Source: JBIOHP01 sp044449065 (GTDB taxonomy: Bacteria > Bacteroidota > Ignavibacteria > UBA10030 > SZUA-254). From it: a DNA stretch of 64,000 nucleotides. Below, one piece after another: positions 8,053 through 16,602 of the stretch (position 1 is the stretch's first letter; each line of letters begins with the position of its first letter). The notes under the pieces are model-generated. The model did not search any database. It was not told the DNA's origin and saw nothing but the letters and a program-made list of their open reading frames with translations. The stretch covers positions 124,001-188,000 of the forward strand of contig JBIOHP010000001.1 of the NCBI GenBank assembly GCA_044449065.1. The letters are read 5' to 3'. A program made the translations under genes and the position numbers.

Positions 8053-9618
8053 ATGATCTGGACGATAGCCCAAAAAGAATTTCTTGAAAAGATTCTCGAT
8101 TTTCGCGTCATCATCTCTTTTGTCATTGCCATTGGGTTGACTATAATTGCAACCATCGTTGCTGGCGGCGACTATAACATAAAAAAAATAGAATATGATA
8201 AGGAGTCGGCGCAATCGCAATCGCTTCTTAATAATGTGAAAGTCTACTCACAATATCATCCTGTTGTCTATTATCGACCAAGCCCGTTGAGCGTATTTTC
8301 AAAAGGCATCGATATCCCAACTCCGATTACAGTGCCTATTTCGATTGATGAAGTGCCCTTGTATCAACCCAGAACTGCCGGGTCGAATCCCATGATGACG
8401 ATCTTTGATACTCTGGATATAACAATGGTTGTCCAGGTCCTGTTCAGCTTGCTCGTCATTTTGTTGACGTTTGATTCATTTTCAGGGGAGAGAGAGCAAG
8501 GTACGCTCCGTCTGGCGCTCTCCAATCCCGTGGCGCGGATGAATCTTCTCTACGGTAAATTTATTGGAACAATTATGATTTTGGGAGTGGTTGTTTTTCT
8601 TACATATTTAATTACCCTCCTGTCACTCCGATTCTCCATGGGTTTCATTCTGACGCCGGAATATTTTATAAGAATATTTGGAATGGCGTTTACCACGCTT
8701 ATCTATCTTGGGCTTTTTGCGGCGCTTGGAATTTATTGTTCCATCAAATTACGATCCTCATCCACATCGCTTGCGTTATTGTTGTTCATCTGGTTTTTCT
8801 TAACGCTCCTCCAACCCAATTTAAACATTTATATCGCATCGGAATTAGAGAGTAAACAGTGGATATTTTCTATTCGCTCTGCGTTGAACAATTATACCTG
8901 CGATGCACAAAGCGATCTTGAACGCCTCCAAAAAGACAATCGAAATATTCTACATGATAATTCAAAACAAAAATATTCCGAGGGATCGCTGATGATTAGC
9001 TCTACAGGATCAGAGCCGATCGTCATGTTTACCGCGGTGGGAGACGCAGATTACGATATCCTTAATTATACGATGCAACAGGTGCGGTTGTACAGGGGGC
9101 TGGGCAGCTGTGCCGATAAGCAATATGATTTAGCGAAGAATTTATATATAGATCACCTCGATAAGCAAGTCGGGTGGAAAAGGTCTCTTGATTATCTATC
9201 ACCCGCAGGTATATTTGCTCACTCTATTGCAATCTTATCTCGAACGGATATCGATAACATCGACGAATTTTTCAGTGAAGCCCAAAAATTCCGAAACCAG
9301 TATGTAAGTTATCTGGATGGGAAAGGTGTGTTCACAAAAGACCCGCAATTGTTTTTTACACGTCTATCGAAGGATCAGATTGACCCGATGGCAACACAAG
9401 CCCGGTTTGCCGGATACAAGAAGGATCCGAAGCTTATACCAATGATCAGTGAACAATCCTCGCTCAATATGAAGGACGCTCCCACGTTCAGACCGGAGGA
9501 ATCGGAAACCGCAACGGATGTATTAAAAGCAGCACAAACTTTATGGCCTATTTTATTTTGCTTCGTGATCGTTTTCTTCCTCTCAGGGAGAAGTATCAAA
9601 ACGTATGATCCACGATAA
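8053..9618 (+). CDS. ABC-2 type transporter permease 3 of 6
   Basis: 521 residues, the longest of the six. It starts with WTIAQKEFLEKILDFRV. The coupling motif is FSGEREQGTLRLALSNPVAR after the second membrane segment, and the C-terminus is KTYDPR. The extracytoplasmic region between segments 5 and 6 is enlarged to ~230 residues and has two Cys (in NYTCDAQ and GLGSCADK) that could form a disulfide. It lies 62 bp after the ATPase gene and 15 bp before permease 4, in the same presumed transcript. Confidence 0.9.
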   Translation: MIWTIAQKEFLEKILDFRVIISFVIAIGLTIIATIVAGGDYNIKKIEYDKESAQSQSLLNNVKVYSQYHPVVYYRPSPLSVFSKGIDIPTPITVPISIDEVPLYQPRTAGSNPMMTIFDTLDITMVVQVLFSLLVILLTFDSFSGEREQGTLRLALSNPVARMNLLYGKFIGTIMILGVVVFLTYLITLLSLRFSMGFILTPEYFIRIFGMAFTTLIYLGLFAALGIYCSIKLRSSSTSLALLLFIWFFLTLLQPNLNIYIASELESKQWIFSIRSALNNYTCDAQSDLERLQKDNRNILHDNSKQKYSEGSLMISSTGSEPIVMFTAVGDADYDILNYTMQQVRLYRGLGSCADKQYDLAKNLYIDHLDKQVGWKRSLDYLSPAGIFAHSIAILSRTDIDNIDEFFSEAQKFRNQYVSYLDGKGVFTKDPQLFFTRLSKDQIDPMATQARFAGYKKDPKLIPMISEQSSLNMKDAPTFRPEESETATDVLKAAQTLWPILFCFVIVFFLSGRSIKTYDPR

Positions 9619-9633
9619 CTGGAGAGATATCCC

Positions 9634-11052
9634 ATGAGTGTATTATTATTCATCAACGAAGTTAAACGTCATCTCCTCAGTTTACGTTTTGTCATGGCGT
9701 TGGTTTTTATCCTGACCGTCTATATCGGTTCGAGTTTGGTTTTTTGCAAGAAATATCTGAACGAAAAGGAGAAAGATATCGGCAATCTGAAGAACCGGCA
9801 GGCGGAATATCAAAATGCGACCGGAGGCGCTCAAGGTCTCTACAATAATGTCTATACTCTGGTAAAGTTTCAGGAACTTTCAAGTTTCTTCGGAACCGGC
9901 AACGAGGGGAGAATTCCGAAAGCTATGATCATTATGCCTTCCGCTGCCCAGGCTCAGGAGGCGTCGGGCGGGATGATTGTGGGTCAGGGGGGACGAAATT
10001 TCAAACTGGAAAATTACGCGGATTTCGATCTCACGTTTATTGTCGGAGTTGTTCTCAGCTTCCTTGCCCTCGTTTTCAGCTTTGACGCCATATCCGGCGA
10101 CCGCGAGGAAGGGACGCTGAAATTGCAGGTTTCCAATCCGGTTCAACGGGTTCAAATTTTTCTGGCAAAATATGCCGCCATCGTTTTTCTCCTTCTTGTC
10201 ATGGTGTTTATCGGTTCCCTGTTGAGTATTATCATCTTTCAGATATTCATCGGTCAGAATGTTTTATTCTTATTTCCTGTCGAGTCGATATTCAGTATTC
10301 TTCTGTCGATGGTATATCTGTCAATGTTTGTTCTCCTCGGATTGTGGATATCCGCGAGCGTGTCGAAATCTACAACAAGCCTGGCTATCATCCTTCTCAT
10401 ATGGATCGTACTGGTTGTTCTCAGCCCGTATATCGGCGCGTTGATTGCACATCGGTATTATCCGGTTAAATCGCAGCAGGAACAAGAGGAAAAATTCCAG
10501 GCGCTTATTCAGTCCGGTTCACAGCATATGCCCAAAGAACTCACTAATTATTATCATGGTACCGGTACCGAAAGCGAATGGCCTGCTGTAGAACAATATT
10601 ACATAAAACAGGATGAATCGTTTGAAAAACTTACGGTGGATCGGTTTCAGGAACTGATGAACCAGGCAATTAAAGCCGAGGCGCTGAATTTTTTCTCACC
10701 CTACGGCGCATTCAGGCAGGCGATGCAGCGGATCGCAAATACCGGATTGCCGTATGAGGAAAAGTTTTATTGGGTGGGAAGACAATATCGCAGCGACCTG
10801 GCTCATTTTATTCTTTCACGCGATAATATTGACCGGACAAGCAAACATCATCCTGCGCCGGATCCCAGGATTTGTTCTCTTTCGTCCCAGCCAATCGACC
10901 CGCCAACCGTGCCCCGGTTTCAGCCGCCGGTTCGGAAAATACATATCGATGATATTCAGGATGCTCTGCCTGCGGTCGGATACCTGCTGATTCTGAACCT
11001 TGTGTTCTTCATGCTCACCCAGTTCACGGTAGAAAATATGGACGTCAGATGA
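9634..11052 (+). CDS. ABC-2 type transporter permease 4 of 6
   Basis: 472 residues. The N-terminus (FINEVKRHLLSLRFVMAL) and the coupling motif (ISGDREEGTLKLQVSNPVQR) diverge somewhat from the other copies, but segment order is the same. The first extracytoplasmic loop is Gly-rich (QEASGGMIVGQGG). It ends in VENMDVR, the only copy with Met instead of Tyr in the shared tail. The stop overlaps the next gene by 4 bp, which implies translational coupling. An SD-like GGAGAG precedes the start. Confidence 0.9.
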   Translation: MSVLLFINEVKRHLLSLRFVMALVFILTVYIGSSLVFCKKYLNEKEKDIGNLKNRQAEYQNATGGAQGLYNNVYTLVKFQELSSFFGTGNEGRIPKAMIIMPSAAQAQEASGGMIVGQGGRNFKLENYADFDLTFIVGVVLSFLALVFSFDAISGDREEGTLKLQVSNPVQRVQIFLAKYAAIVFLLLVMVFIGSLLSIIIFQIFIGQNVLFLFPVESIFSILLSMVYLSMFVLLGLWISASVSKSTTSLAIILLIWIVLVVLSPYIGALIAHRYYPVKSQQEQEEKFQALIQSGSQHMPKELTNYYHGTGTESEWPAVEQYYIKQDESFEKLTVDRFQELMNQAIKAEALNFFSPYGAFRQAMQRIANTGLPYEEKFYWVGRQYRSDLAHFILSRDNIDRTSKHHPAPDPRICSLSSQPIDPPTVPRFQPPVRKIHIDDIQDALPAVGYLLILNLVFFMLTQFTVENMDVR

Positions 11053-12296
11053 TCTCTATCGCGAAAAAAGAAATACTTGAACATCTGACATCAGAGCGGT
11101 TCTACATCCTGACTGGATTGCTTATAGTGTTAATGGCGTTGAGTCTTATTGTGTCTTATGGCGATTATCAATTAAGAGCGGAGCATTATGCACTGAATCA
11201 TCCGCAGCCAAATTCTTCTAATATTATGATCCCGCCGACTGCGTTATCGATTTTTGCCAAAGGGGTCGACTCAAATATCGGCCGGCTTTATTATATCACA
11301 GAACGGGGAATCGAAGGGGAAGATACCGAGCAGACAATCAACCGGCTTTTTGCGTTGTTTACGGTTCCCGATATGTTGTTTATCATCAAGGTGATGCTAT
11401 CGCTTATCGCGCTGCTTATCTCGTTCGACGGCATCACCGGAGAAAAAGAAAGCGGGACGCTAAAACTCGCTCTCTCCAGCGGTTCAAACCGGAGCTCAAT
11501 TCTGTTTGGCAAAATTCTGGGGAAATTTCTACTGGTGTTTGTTCCGTTTGCTGTGTTATTTTTAATTTCAGCGGTGATTGTGTCGGTCCTACCCGATGTG
11601 CAGCGGACGGGCGATTACTGGTACCGTATCATCTATTTTCTATTTGCATCAACGATCTATATCTTTATTTTTACGGGGCTCGGAATATTTCTCTCATCTC
11701 TGGTGCACCGGAGTTCCACATCGCTCGTGCTATGCCTGACGGTTTGGATATTCTTCATTTTTCTTATTCCCCAGATGGGAATCACACTTGGCAGAGCGAT
11801 GATAGACGTTCCGACAGGAGAACGGGTTGAAATGCAAAGCCGGTTAGCATCTATTCGCGCCATTTATGAACGGATTCAGCAGGATAAAGAAAATACGATG
11901 AATGGCTGGAAAAAATTAGTGAACGACATCCAAACAACCAACAGCGAGATGCTTGATACGTACAGACCAAAATTGAACCACCTGATTCGGGTTACCACAA
12001 ATATTGCACGATGCTCTCCGGCAGGCGCTCTCACATTTATCGTTACCGATGGGGCAAATACCGGGGTTTACGAAGAGATGAGATATAAAGACGGGGTATC
12101 CATGTTTGCCGGCAGGAATTTCGAACTCATCAATAATATCAAAAAGGGAACGATGGAGAATTTTCAGTACGAACGGGCGCCGCTTGGCGAAGTTATTTCC
12201 CGTTCAGTGTCGACCGATATTATTCTTCTTTTCGTGTTCAGTTTCGGTTTCATCATCTGTTCGATGATCAGTTTCAGCCGGTACGATCCAAGATAA
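11049..12296 (+). CDS. ABC-2 type transporter permease 5 of 6
   Basis: 415 residues, the shortest copy. It has ISIAKKEILEHLTSERF at the N-terminus, ITGEKESGTLKLALSSGSNR as coupling motif, and SRYDPR at the C-terminus. The extracytoplasmic region between segments 5 and 6 is reduced to about 120 residues. The ATG overlaps the stop of permease 4 (ATGA), so the two proteins are probably made in equal amounts and may form a heterodimer (inference). Confidence 0.9.
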   Translation: MISIAKKEILEHLTSERFYILTGLLIVLMALSLIVSYGDYQLRAEHYALNHPQPNSSNIMIPPTALSIFAKGVDSNIGRLYYITERGIEGEDTEQTINRLFALFTVPDMLFIIKVMLSLIALLISFDGITGEKESGTLKLALSSGSNRSSILFGKILGKFLLVFVPFAVLFLISAVIVSVLPDVQRTGDYWYRIIYFLFASTIYIFIFTGLGIFLSSLVHRSSTSLVLCLTVWIFFIFLIPQMGITLGRAMIDVPTGERVEMQSRLASIRAIYERIQQDKENTMNGWKKLVNDIQTTNSEMLDTYRPKLNHLIRVTTNIARCSPAGALTFIVTDGANTGVYEEMRYKDGVSMFAGRNFELINNIKKGTMENFQYERAPLGEVISRSVSTDIILLFVFSFGFIICSMISFSRYDPR

Positions 12297-12310
12297 AGGA
12301 AAGGCGAACG

Positions 12311-13747
12311 ATGCTTCGAATTATTATTGAAAAAGAAATACTCGATAACCTGATGAACATTCGGTTCATCGCGGCGTCTATTATCTCGACTGTATTAATC
12401 ATCGCGGCTGTGATGATTCACACAAACGGCTACAAGAATGAACTTGCTGATTATAACGGCAGGCAGATAGCGCAGGAGGATTTCATCCAGCATTACGGCC
12501 ATCTCAACCGGTTCGGATGGATGGCGCAGCCGGTGAGGGGTCCTTCACGTTTTGCGTTCTTTGTTCGGGGCATTGACCGCGAAGCGGAGCAATTAAATTT
12601 TGTGAGCAATCCGCTGCCGGCTCTTTTTTCAGAAATCGATCTGGTCGGTATCGTAACGATCATCATGAGTTTGATGGCAATTCTCTTTTCATATAACGCG
12701 ATTAGCGGAGAACGTGAAGCGGGTTTATTGAAACTGATGCTTTCAACGCATATTTCCCGGAGCACAATAGTTCTGGGAAAATTTATCGGAGGGAGCATCA
12801 CAATTCTCATTCCATTTACGGTTGGGGTACTTGCCGGGTTGGTATATGTTATTGTAAATCCATCGATCCAAATTCAAGGCGTCGATGCCGGTGTTTTCGC
12901 ACTTCTTCTGCTTGCTTCGTTTCTGTACATCTCGGCGTTCTATGGATTGGGGCTTTATTTCTCCGCTCGTTCTCATTCATCAAACACGGCAGTATTAAAA
13001 TCGTTATTCGCATGGGTGATCTTTGTGCTCATGCTGCCGAATATCAGTCCGTTTCTCGCTGCGCAGTTATACCACATTCCATCCAAAACTACAATCGATC
13101 AGGCGACATGGACTCTTCAGGGGGAAGAGCGCGATAAAATAATCAATCAACGCACCAAAGAATTACAGCAGATGCGCTATGCGGATATCGCGAAGAATAT
13201 TACGGGCGCCTTTGATGGGAGCAATGAAAATTCCGTAAAAGTGAAAGCGGAGACTGATCCGGCCTTTAAACTTCGTTACAATCAATACCGGAAAGATTGG
13301 ATGGCGATGGTGGATGAAGTAAATGCGAAGCAGAAGGAAAAAGCGGACGCTATTAGAAAAGAATTCATCGTGAAATCGAAATTTCAGGAAAAATTAGCAG
13401 GAATGCTCGCATCCGTATCGCCGCTGCCGAATTTTGTATTCATTGCTACCGATTTAACCGACACCGGAATACAGGACGACGCAGATTGGAAGACGCAATC
13501 CGAGCAATATTTTACTGACATGAACCCGAAATTGATGGCGATTTATAATAAAGCGGTGGAAAAAAATCCCGCGCTCACCGTGAATGATTTTCTTGATCTG
13601 CGTGAATTTCCGCGTTTCCAGCGCCAGCCCATAAAGCTTTCGGACAAAATAGATTCCACTCTTCCGCATTTCGGAGTGCTGGCTTTTTTTAATCTCCTCT
13701 TTCTCGCGGGAGCGTTTGTGAGTTTTCTCAGATATGATGCGAGATAA
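12311..13747 (+). CDS. ABC-2 type transporter permease 6 of 6
   Basis: 478 residues with RIIIEKEILDNLMNIRF at the N-terminus, ISGEREAGLLKLMLSTHISR as coupling motif and LRYDAR at the end. The region between segments 5 and 6 (~265-450) is highly charged. An AAGGAAAGG purine run upstream of ATG 12311 is a good ribosome-binding site. It follows permease 5 by 14 bp and precedes the NEW3 protein by 11 bp. Confidence 0.9.
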   Translation: MLRIIIEKEILDNLMNIRFIAASIISTVLIIAAVMIHTNGYKNELADYNGRQIAQEDFIQHYGHLNRFGWMAQPVRGPSRFAFFVRGIDREAEQLNFVSNPLPALFSEIDLVGIVTIIMSLMAILFSYNAISGEREAGLLKLMLSTHISRSTIVLGKFIGGSITILIPFTVGVLAGLVYVIVNPSIQIQGVDAGVFALLLLASFLYISAFYGLGLYFSARSHSSNTAVLKSLFAWVIFVLMLPNISPFLAAQLYHIPSKTTIDQATWTLQGEERDKIINQRTKELQQMRYADIAKNITGAFDGSNENSVKVKAETDPAFKLRYNQYRKDWMAMVDEVNAKQKEKADAIRKEFIVKSKFQEKLAGMLASVSPLPNFVFIATDLTDTGIQDDADWKTQSEQYFTDMNPKLMAIYNKAVEKNPALTVNDFLDLREFPRFQRQPIKLSDKIDSTLPHFGVLAFFNLLFLAGAFVSFLRYDAR

Positions 13748-13758
13748 ACAGGAATTAT

Positions 13759-15264
13759 ATGAATACCACTGCCAATAAAGATTACATGAAATTCAAAACA
13801 CATATCGTAATTATTTTTTCTCTTCTTTTGCTGGTTCAATATGTCTCAGCGCAGATGCTCTATAATCCGAATGATGAACGCTTCAAATCTCTCTATCTTG
13901 AAAAAGTCCAGACGGATTATAAATTCCAGAAGGATGAATTTAACCGGCAGAAGATGCTTCATGATAAGGGACTTATATCCGACAGGGATTTCAGCGCATC
14001 GGAGGCAAACTTTAAAGCGGCGAAGATTACCTACCAGCAGGCAATTCTCTCCCTCGCTTTCGAGCAGCCGCATATAACGATTGAACGGGGCATCAAATAT
14101 CAATCGAAGGATGGAAAGAAACGCGTTCACCTGCGGCTGATCAACACGACCGGCGGAATGATGGAGGGGGAGAAGATCGACATGGAAGATTTAGCCGGTA
14201 TCCACACCGACCAGATATCCAACGTCTATGTTTCGCTGCTCGATGATAAGAACGCCATCATTTGCCAGCCGTACGAAGCAAAAATTTTGACGATGCCCTA
14301 CAATAAACCGGTAGAAGTGGACTTTCTTCTCTTGCAAGACCTTGATAACGTTACTGTGAAATGCATTTACGGCGATAAAACCGAGCAGAAGACGATCTTC
14401 CTCCAAAAAGACGAGACAGCCAATAAAGTTCTCATTACTTCAGGACAATTTTCTCAGGAAGCAGATTTAGGCACACGGGCTAACTACGATCTCACGTTAG
14501 AGCTTTTTTCCAGCATAGATAATTCTTATAAACTCGATGTGTTGAATCTGCCCAAAGAGTTAACGTTCGATTTCTTTGAAACGCCAAGCAACGCGCGGCT
14601 CTCGCAAGTGAAGTTTTCGCAGGATATTAATACTCGAAAATTATCCCTCGCCATTTACCTGCCAGACCGATCCGACAGCAATGTATTTATTATCGATAAG
14701 CCGTTGAGTTTTTACGCCGTTGCCATTCCGCAAGCGGAGGTGGAGAACATCGCAAATAAAGATAAAATGTACACCAGCGCAGATTTTGCGTCGATGAATG
14801 TAAGTTACATCCGGCTCGAACTCATCCCGCGCGGCGTCGGTAAAATTGAAGTGAGGGCAACTAATTTTTACCAGGAAATAAAACCGGGCGAGAAAGTTCA
14901 GATGAATCTCAGCATCTATAACGATGGAACCCGGCGTCTGGATAATATCAAGGTTACTGCCGATGTTCCGGTGAACTGGGTTTCTACCGTTACGCCTGAT
15001 TTAATTAAAACGCTGATGCTGGGGAAGGAAGAAGCGGTATCTGTCACTATTACGCCTCCCTCGGATGTAAGCATCGGCGATTACGAGTCCACGATAAAAA
15101 ATGAAGCGTTTGCGAGCAACAGGAAAGTTGAATCGGAGGATAAAAAAATCCGCATCCATGTTTCATCGAGCGCAAACGTTTTCGGAACGACGATGCTGAT
15201 CTTGTTGCTCATCGGCGTCGTGGTTGGCGTGGTAATATTTGGGGTAAGGTTGAGCCGGAAGTGA
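13759..15264 (+). CDS. Exported membrane-anchored protein with HlyD-like hairpin and NEW3 domain
   Basis: 501 residues. A signal segment (IVIIFSLLLLVQYVSA) lies at ~15-32; an alternative start is Met10. Residues ~45-95 are strongly helical and contain KMLHDKGLISDRDFSASEAN, which resembles the coiled-coil hairpin of HlyD/RND adaptor proteins. A beta-rich middle follows. A NEW3-like Ig-fold domain (~370-465) has NFYQEIKPGEKVQMNLSIYN and the matching second half. One C-terminal membrane helix (~473-493) ends in RLSRK, giving a periplasmic body with a short cytoplasmic tail. It is the last gene of the permease operon and may be its periplasmic partner. NEW3 proteins beside ABC-2 permeases are known, but the function is not. 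Confidence 0.8.
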   Translation: MNTTANKDYMKFKTHIVIIFSLLLLVQYVSAQMLYNPNDERFKSLYLEKVQTDYKFQKDEFNRQKMLHDKGLISDRDFSASEANFKAAKITYQQAILSLAFEQPHITIERGIKYQSKDGKKRVHLRLINTTGGMMEGEKIDMEDLAGIHTDQISNVYVSLLDDKNAIICQPYEAKILTMPYNKPVEVDFLLLQDLDNVTVKCIYGDKTEQKTIFLQKDETANKVLITSGQFSQEADLGTRANYDLTLELFSSIDNSYKLDVLNLPKELTFDFFETPSNARLSQVKFSQDINTRKLSLAIYLPDRSDSNVFIIDKPLSFYAVAIPQAEVENIANKDKMYTSADFASMNVSYIRLELIPRGVGKIEVRATNFYQEIKPGEKVQMNLSIYNDGTRRLDNIKVTADVPVNWVSTVTPDLIKTLMLGKEEAVSVTITPPSDVSIGDYESTIKNEAFASNRKVESEDKKIRIHVSSSANVFGTTMLILLLIGVVVGVVIFGVRLSRK

Positions 15265-15298
15265 TTGCTTTCGGCGTTGCCACCGGAAGTTGAAAGTC

Positions 15299-15330
15299 AT
15301 CGCGATCCCGACAGCAGTCGGGAGTAGCGA
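15299..15330. repeat. Dispersed hairpin repeat, copy 1
   Basis: CCCGAC-AGCA-GTCGGG (15307-15322) is flanked by a second stem ATCGC (15299-15303)/GCGAT (15326-15330). Related copies with compensatory changes lie at 17753-17783 and 56895-56927. Confidence 0.7.
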
Positions 15331-15486
15331 TCTCCTCACATCCATGCCTAATGAAAAAATCTGAATATGGTATGACTTTTCACCTCCTTCTCTATCCGAA
15401 ATATGGAAATAATAATATACCATCCAGCTCCACTGAACACGTAAAATGCCTATTTTCGCTAAATTAACTACATTTCAGATCACCCC

Positions 15487-15515
15487 TTGACAAAAACTCA
15501 AAATTATCCTATATT
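15487..15515 (+). promoter_or_regulatory. Sigma70-like promoter upstream of the HNH gene
   Basis: TTGACA (15487-15492), a 17-bp spacer, then TATATT (15510-15515). Start of transcription is expected near 15522. A strong Shine-Dalgarno AAGGAGGG (15567-15574) follows in the leader. The rest of the 366-bp gap holds the hairpin repeat and AT-rich sequence. Confidence 0.75.
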
Positions 15516-15630
15516 TTTAGATGAGAATTAAACAATTTTTTATCAATATTTTTTTAACGAAAGGATAAGGAGGGTATAAGTCTTCAGTGCTACGTACAGA
15601 ACAGAGTTAAGCGGTAGATTAAGCAGCAAG

Positions 15631-16122
15631 GTGCTCATCCTGAACCAGAATTACGAGCCGATGAGTATCTGCAATGTGAAAAAAGCTGTGATTCTTTTAT
15701 GGCTCGGAAAAGCGGAATTGATCGAAGCCCACCACGGTAAACGGGTCAGGTCGGTTTCAACATCCATGCCGTTTCCCAGCATTGTGCGGTTGAGCGTTTA
15801 CATCCACATCCCGTACAAGAAAATTATCCTATCAAGAAAAAATATTCTCCGGCGAGATGGGCACCGCTGCCAGTATTGCGGCAAAACCGACGTCGGCTTA
15901 ACGGTTGATCATGTGATACCAAAATCCCGGAAGGGCGAAGACACGTGGGAAAATCTTGTAACCGCCTGCGTTGAGTGCAATAACAGGAAAGGCGATCGTC
16001 TTCCCGAGGATGCCCACATGAAGCTGCACCGTCGTCCGATGAAACCCAACCATGTCTCATTCATCAGGCATTTTGTCGGCACCGTAGATGAGCGGTGGAA
16101 GCCGTATTTGTTTATGAATTAA
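15631..16122 (+). CDS. HNH endonuclease family protein
   Basis: 163 residues. The HNH core is RDGHRCQYCGKTDVGLTVDH followed by NLVTACVECNNRKGDR: two CxxC zinc pairs flank the catalytic DH and the N residues. The N-terminal half (LILNQNYEPMSICN) is typical of a small conserved HNH family in the Bacteroidota-Chlorobiota group, whose role is not established; it is not linked here to a restriction system. GTG 15631 is the only canonical start in the frame, but the best Shine-Dalgarno lies 57 bp further upstream and the frame stays open back to 15580. The true start is therefore uncertain. Confidence 0.85.
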   Translation: MLILNQNYEPMSICNVKKAVILLWLGKAELIEAHHGKRVRSVSTSMPFPSIVRLSVYIHIPYKKIILSRKNILRRDGHRCQYCGKTDVGLTVDHVIPKSRKGEDTWENLVTACVECNNRKGDRLPEDAHMKLHRRPMKPNHVSFIRHFVGTVDERWKPYLFMN

Positions 16123-16202
16123 ATTGATACAATCTTCCGGAGATTGGTGTATTGCGATCAATCAATCATGACCTCTCTTCCGGAACTTAGAATTTTTATT
16201 AG

Positions 16203-16240
16203 GTTCTTTCTTCTCGAAGAGGCAGAAGAAAGAACTTTTT
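16203..16240 (+). terminator. Rho-independent terminator after the HNH gene
   Basis: A perfect 12-bp stem, GTTCTTTCTTCT (16203-16214)/AGAAGAAAGAAC (16224-16235), with a 9-nt loop, is followed by TTTTTAATTTTT. Confidence 0.8.
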
Positions 16241-16305
16241 AATTTTTAGACATTTTATTGTTATATTCTATCCTGATTTACCTGCCATTATAAGTATTAT
16301 GGTGC

Positions 16306-16334
16306 TTGCAACATATTGAAAATGTGTCTAATGA
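16306..16334 (+). promoter_or_regulatory. Putative promoter of trpS
   Basis: TTGCAA (16306-16311), a 17-bp spacer and TAATGA (16329-16334). It would give a leader of about 260 nt containing the structured element described separately. Confidence 0.5.
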
Positions 16335-16362
16335 GAGTGAGGGTGATTCAGCTTGAGTTATT

Positions 16363-16548
16363 CAACAAAGGAACCTTGTACAACAATGCGCCAGCTTTGT
16401 TGAGTTTATCAGAGGTTGTCCCCAAAAGAACAGCGTAGAGTCCATTCCCCGAATGGACATCTTCAAATCAATTTCGTTTGAAGAAATATTTGTCCGATCA
16501 GGGGATCGGACGCTACATATCCGAACTTTTTGGACAACACTTGTACAA
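16363..16548 (+). ncRNA. Highly structured leader RNA candidate upstream of trpS
   Basis: A helix GTTGTCC (16415-16421)/GGACAAC (16532-16538), extended by AAAAG/CTTTT and AGCGT/ACGCT, closes a junction with three perfect hairpins. These are GTCCATTC-CCC-GAATGGAC (16440-16458), CTTCAAA-N9-TTTGAAG (16461-16483) and GTCCGATC-AGGG-GATCGGAC (16492-16511). A separate hairpin CAACAAAG/CTTTGTTG precedes it (16363-16402), and TTGTACAA occurs on both sides (16376-16383, 16541-16548). No T-box sequence or poly-U terminator is visible. It could be a trpS regulatory leader, an independent small RNA, or a structured repeat. Confidence 0.5.
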
Positions 16549-16602
16549 TGGATTGTGATTCTTAAAGAGAAATTGAATACAAAATTAAAGGATACTAAAT
16601 AA

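Noticed and set aside
16341..16602. T-box leader for trpS
   Set aside because: No T-box antiterminator sequence and no terminator with a U-tract before the start codon.
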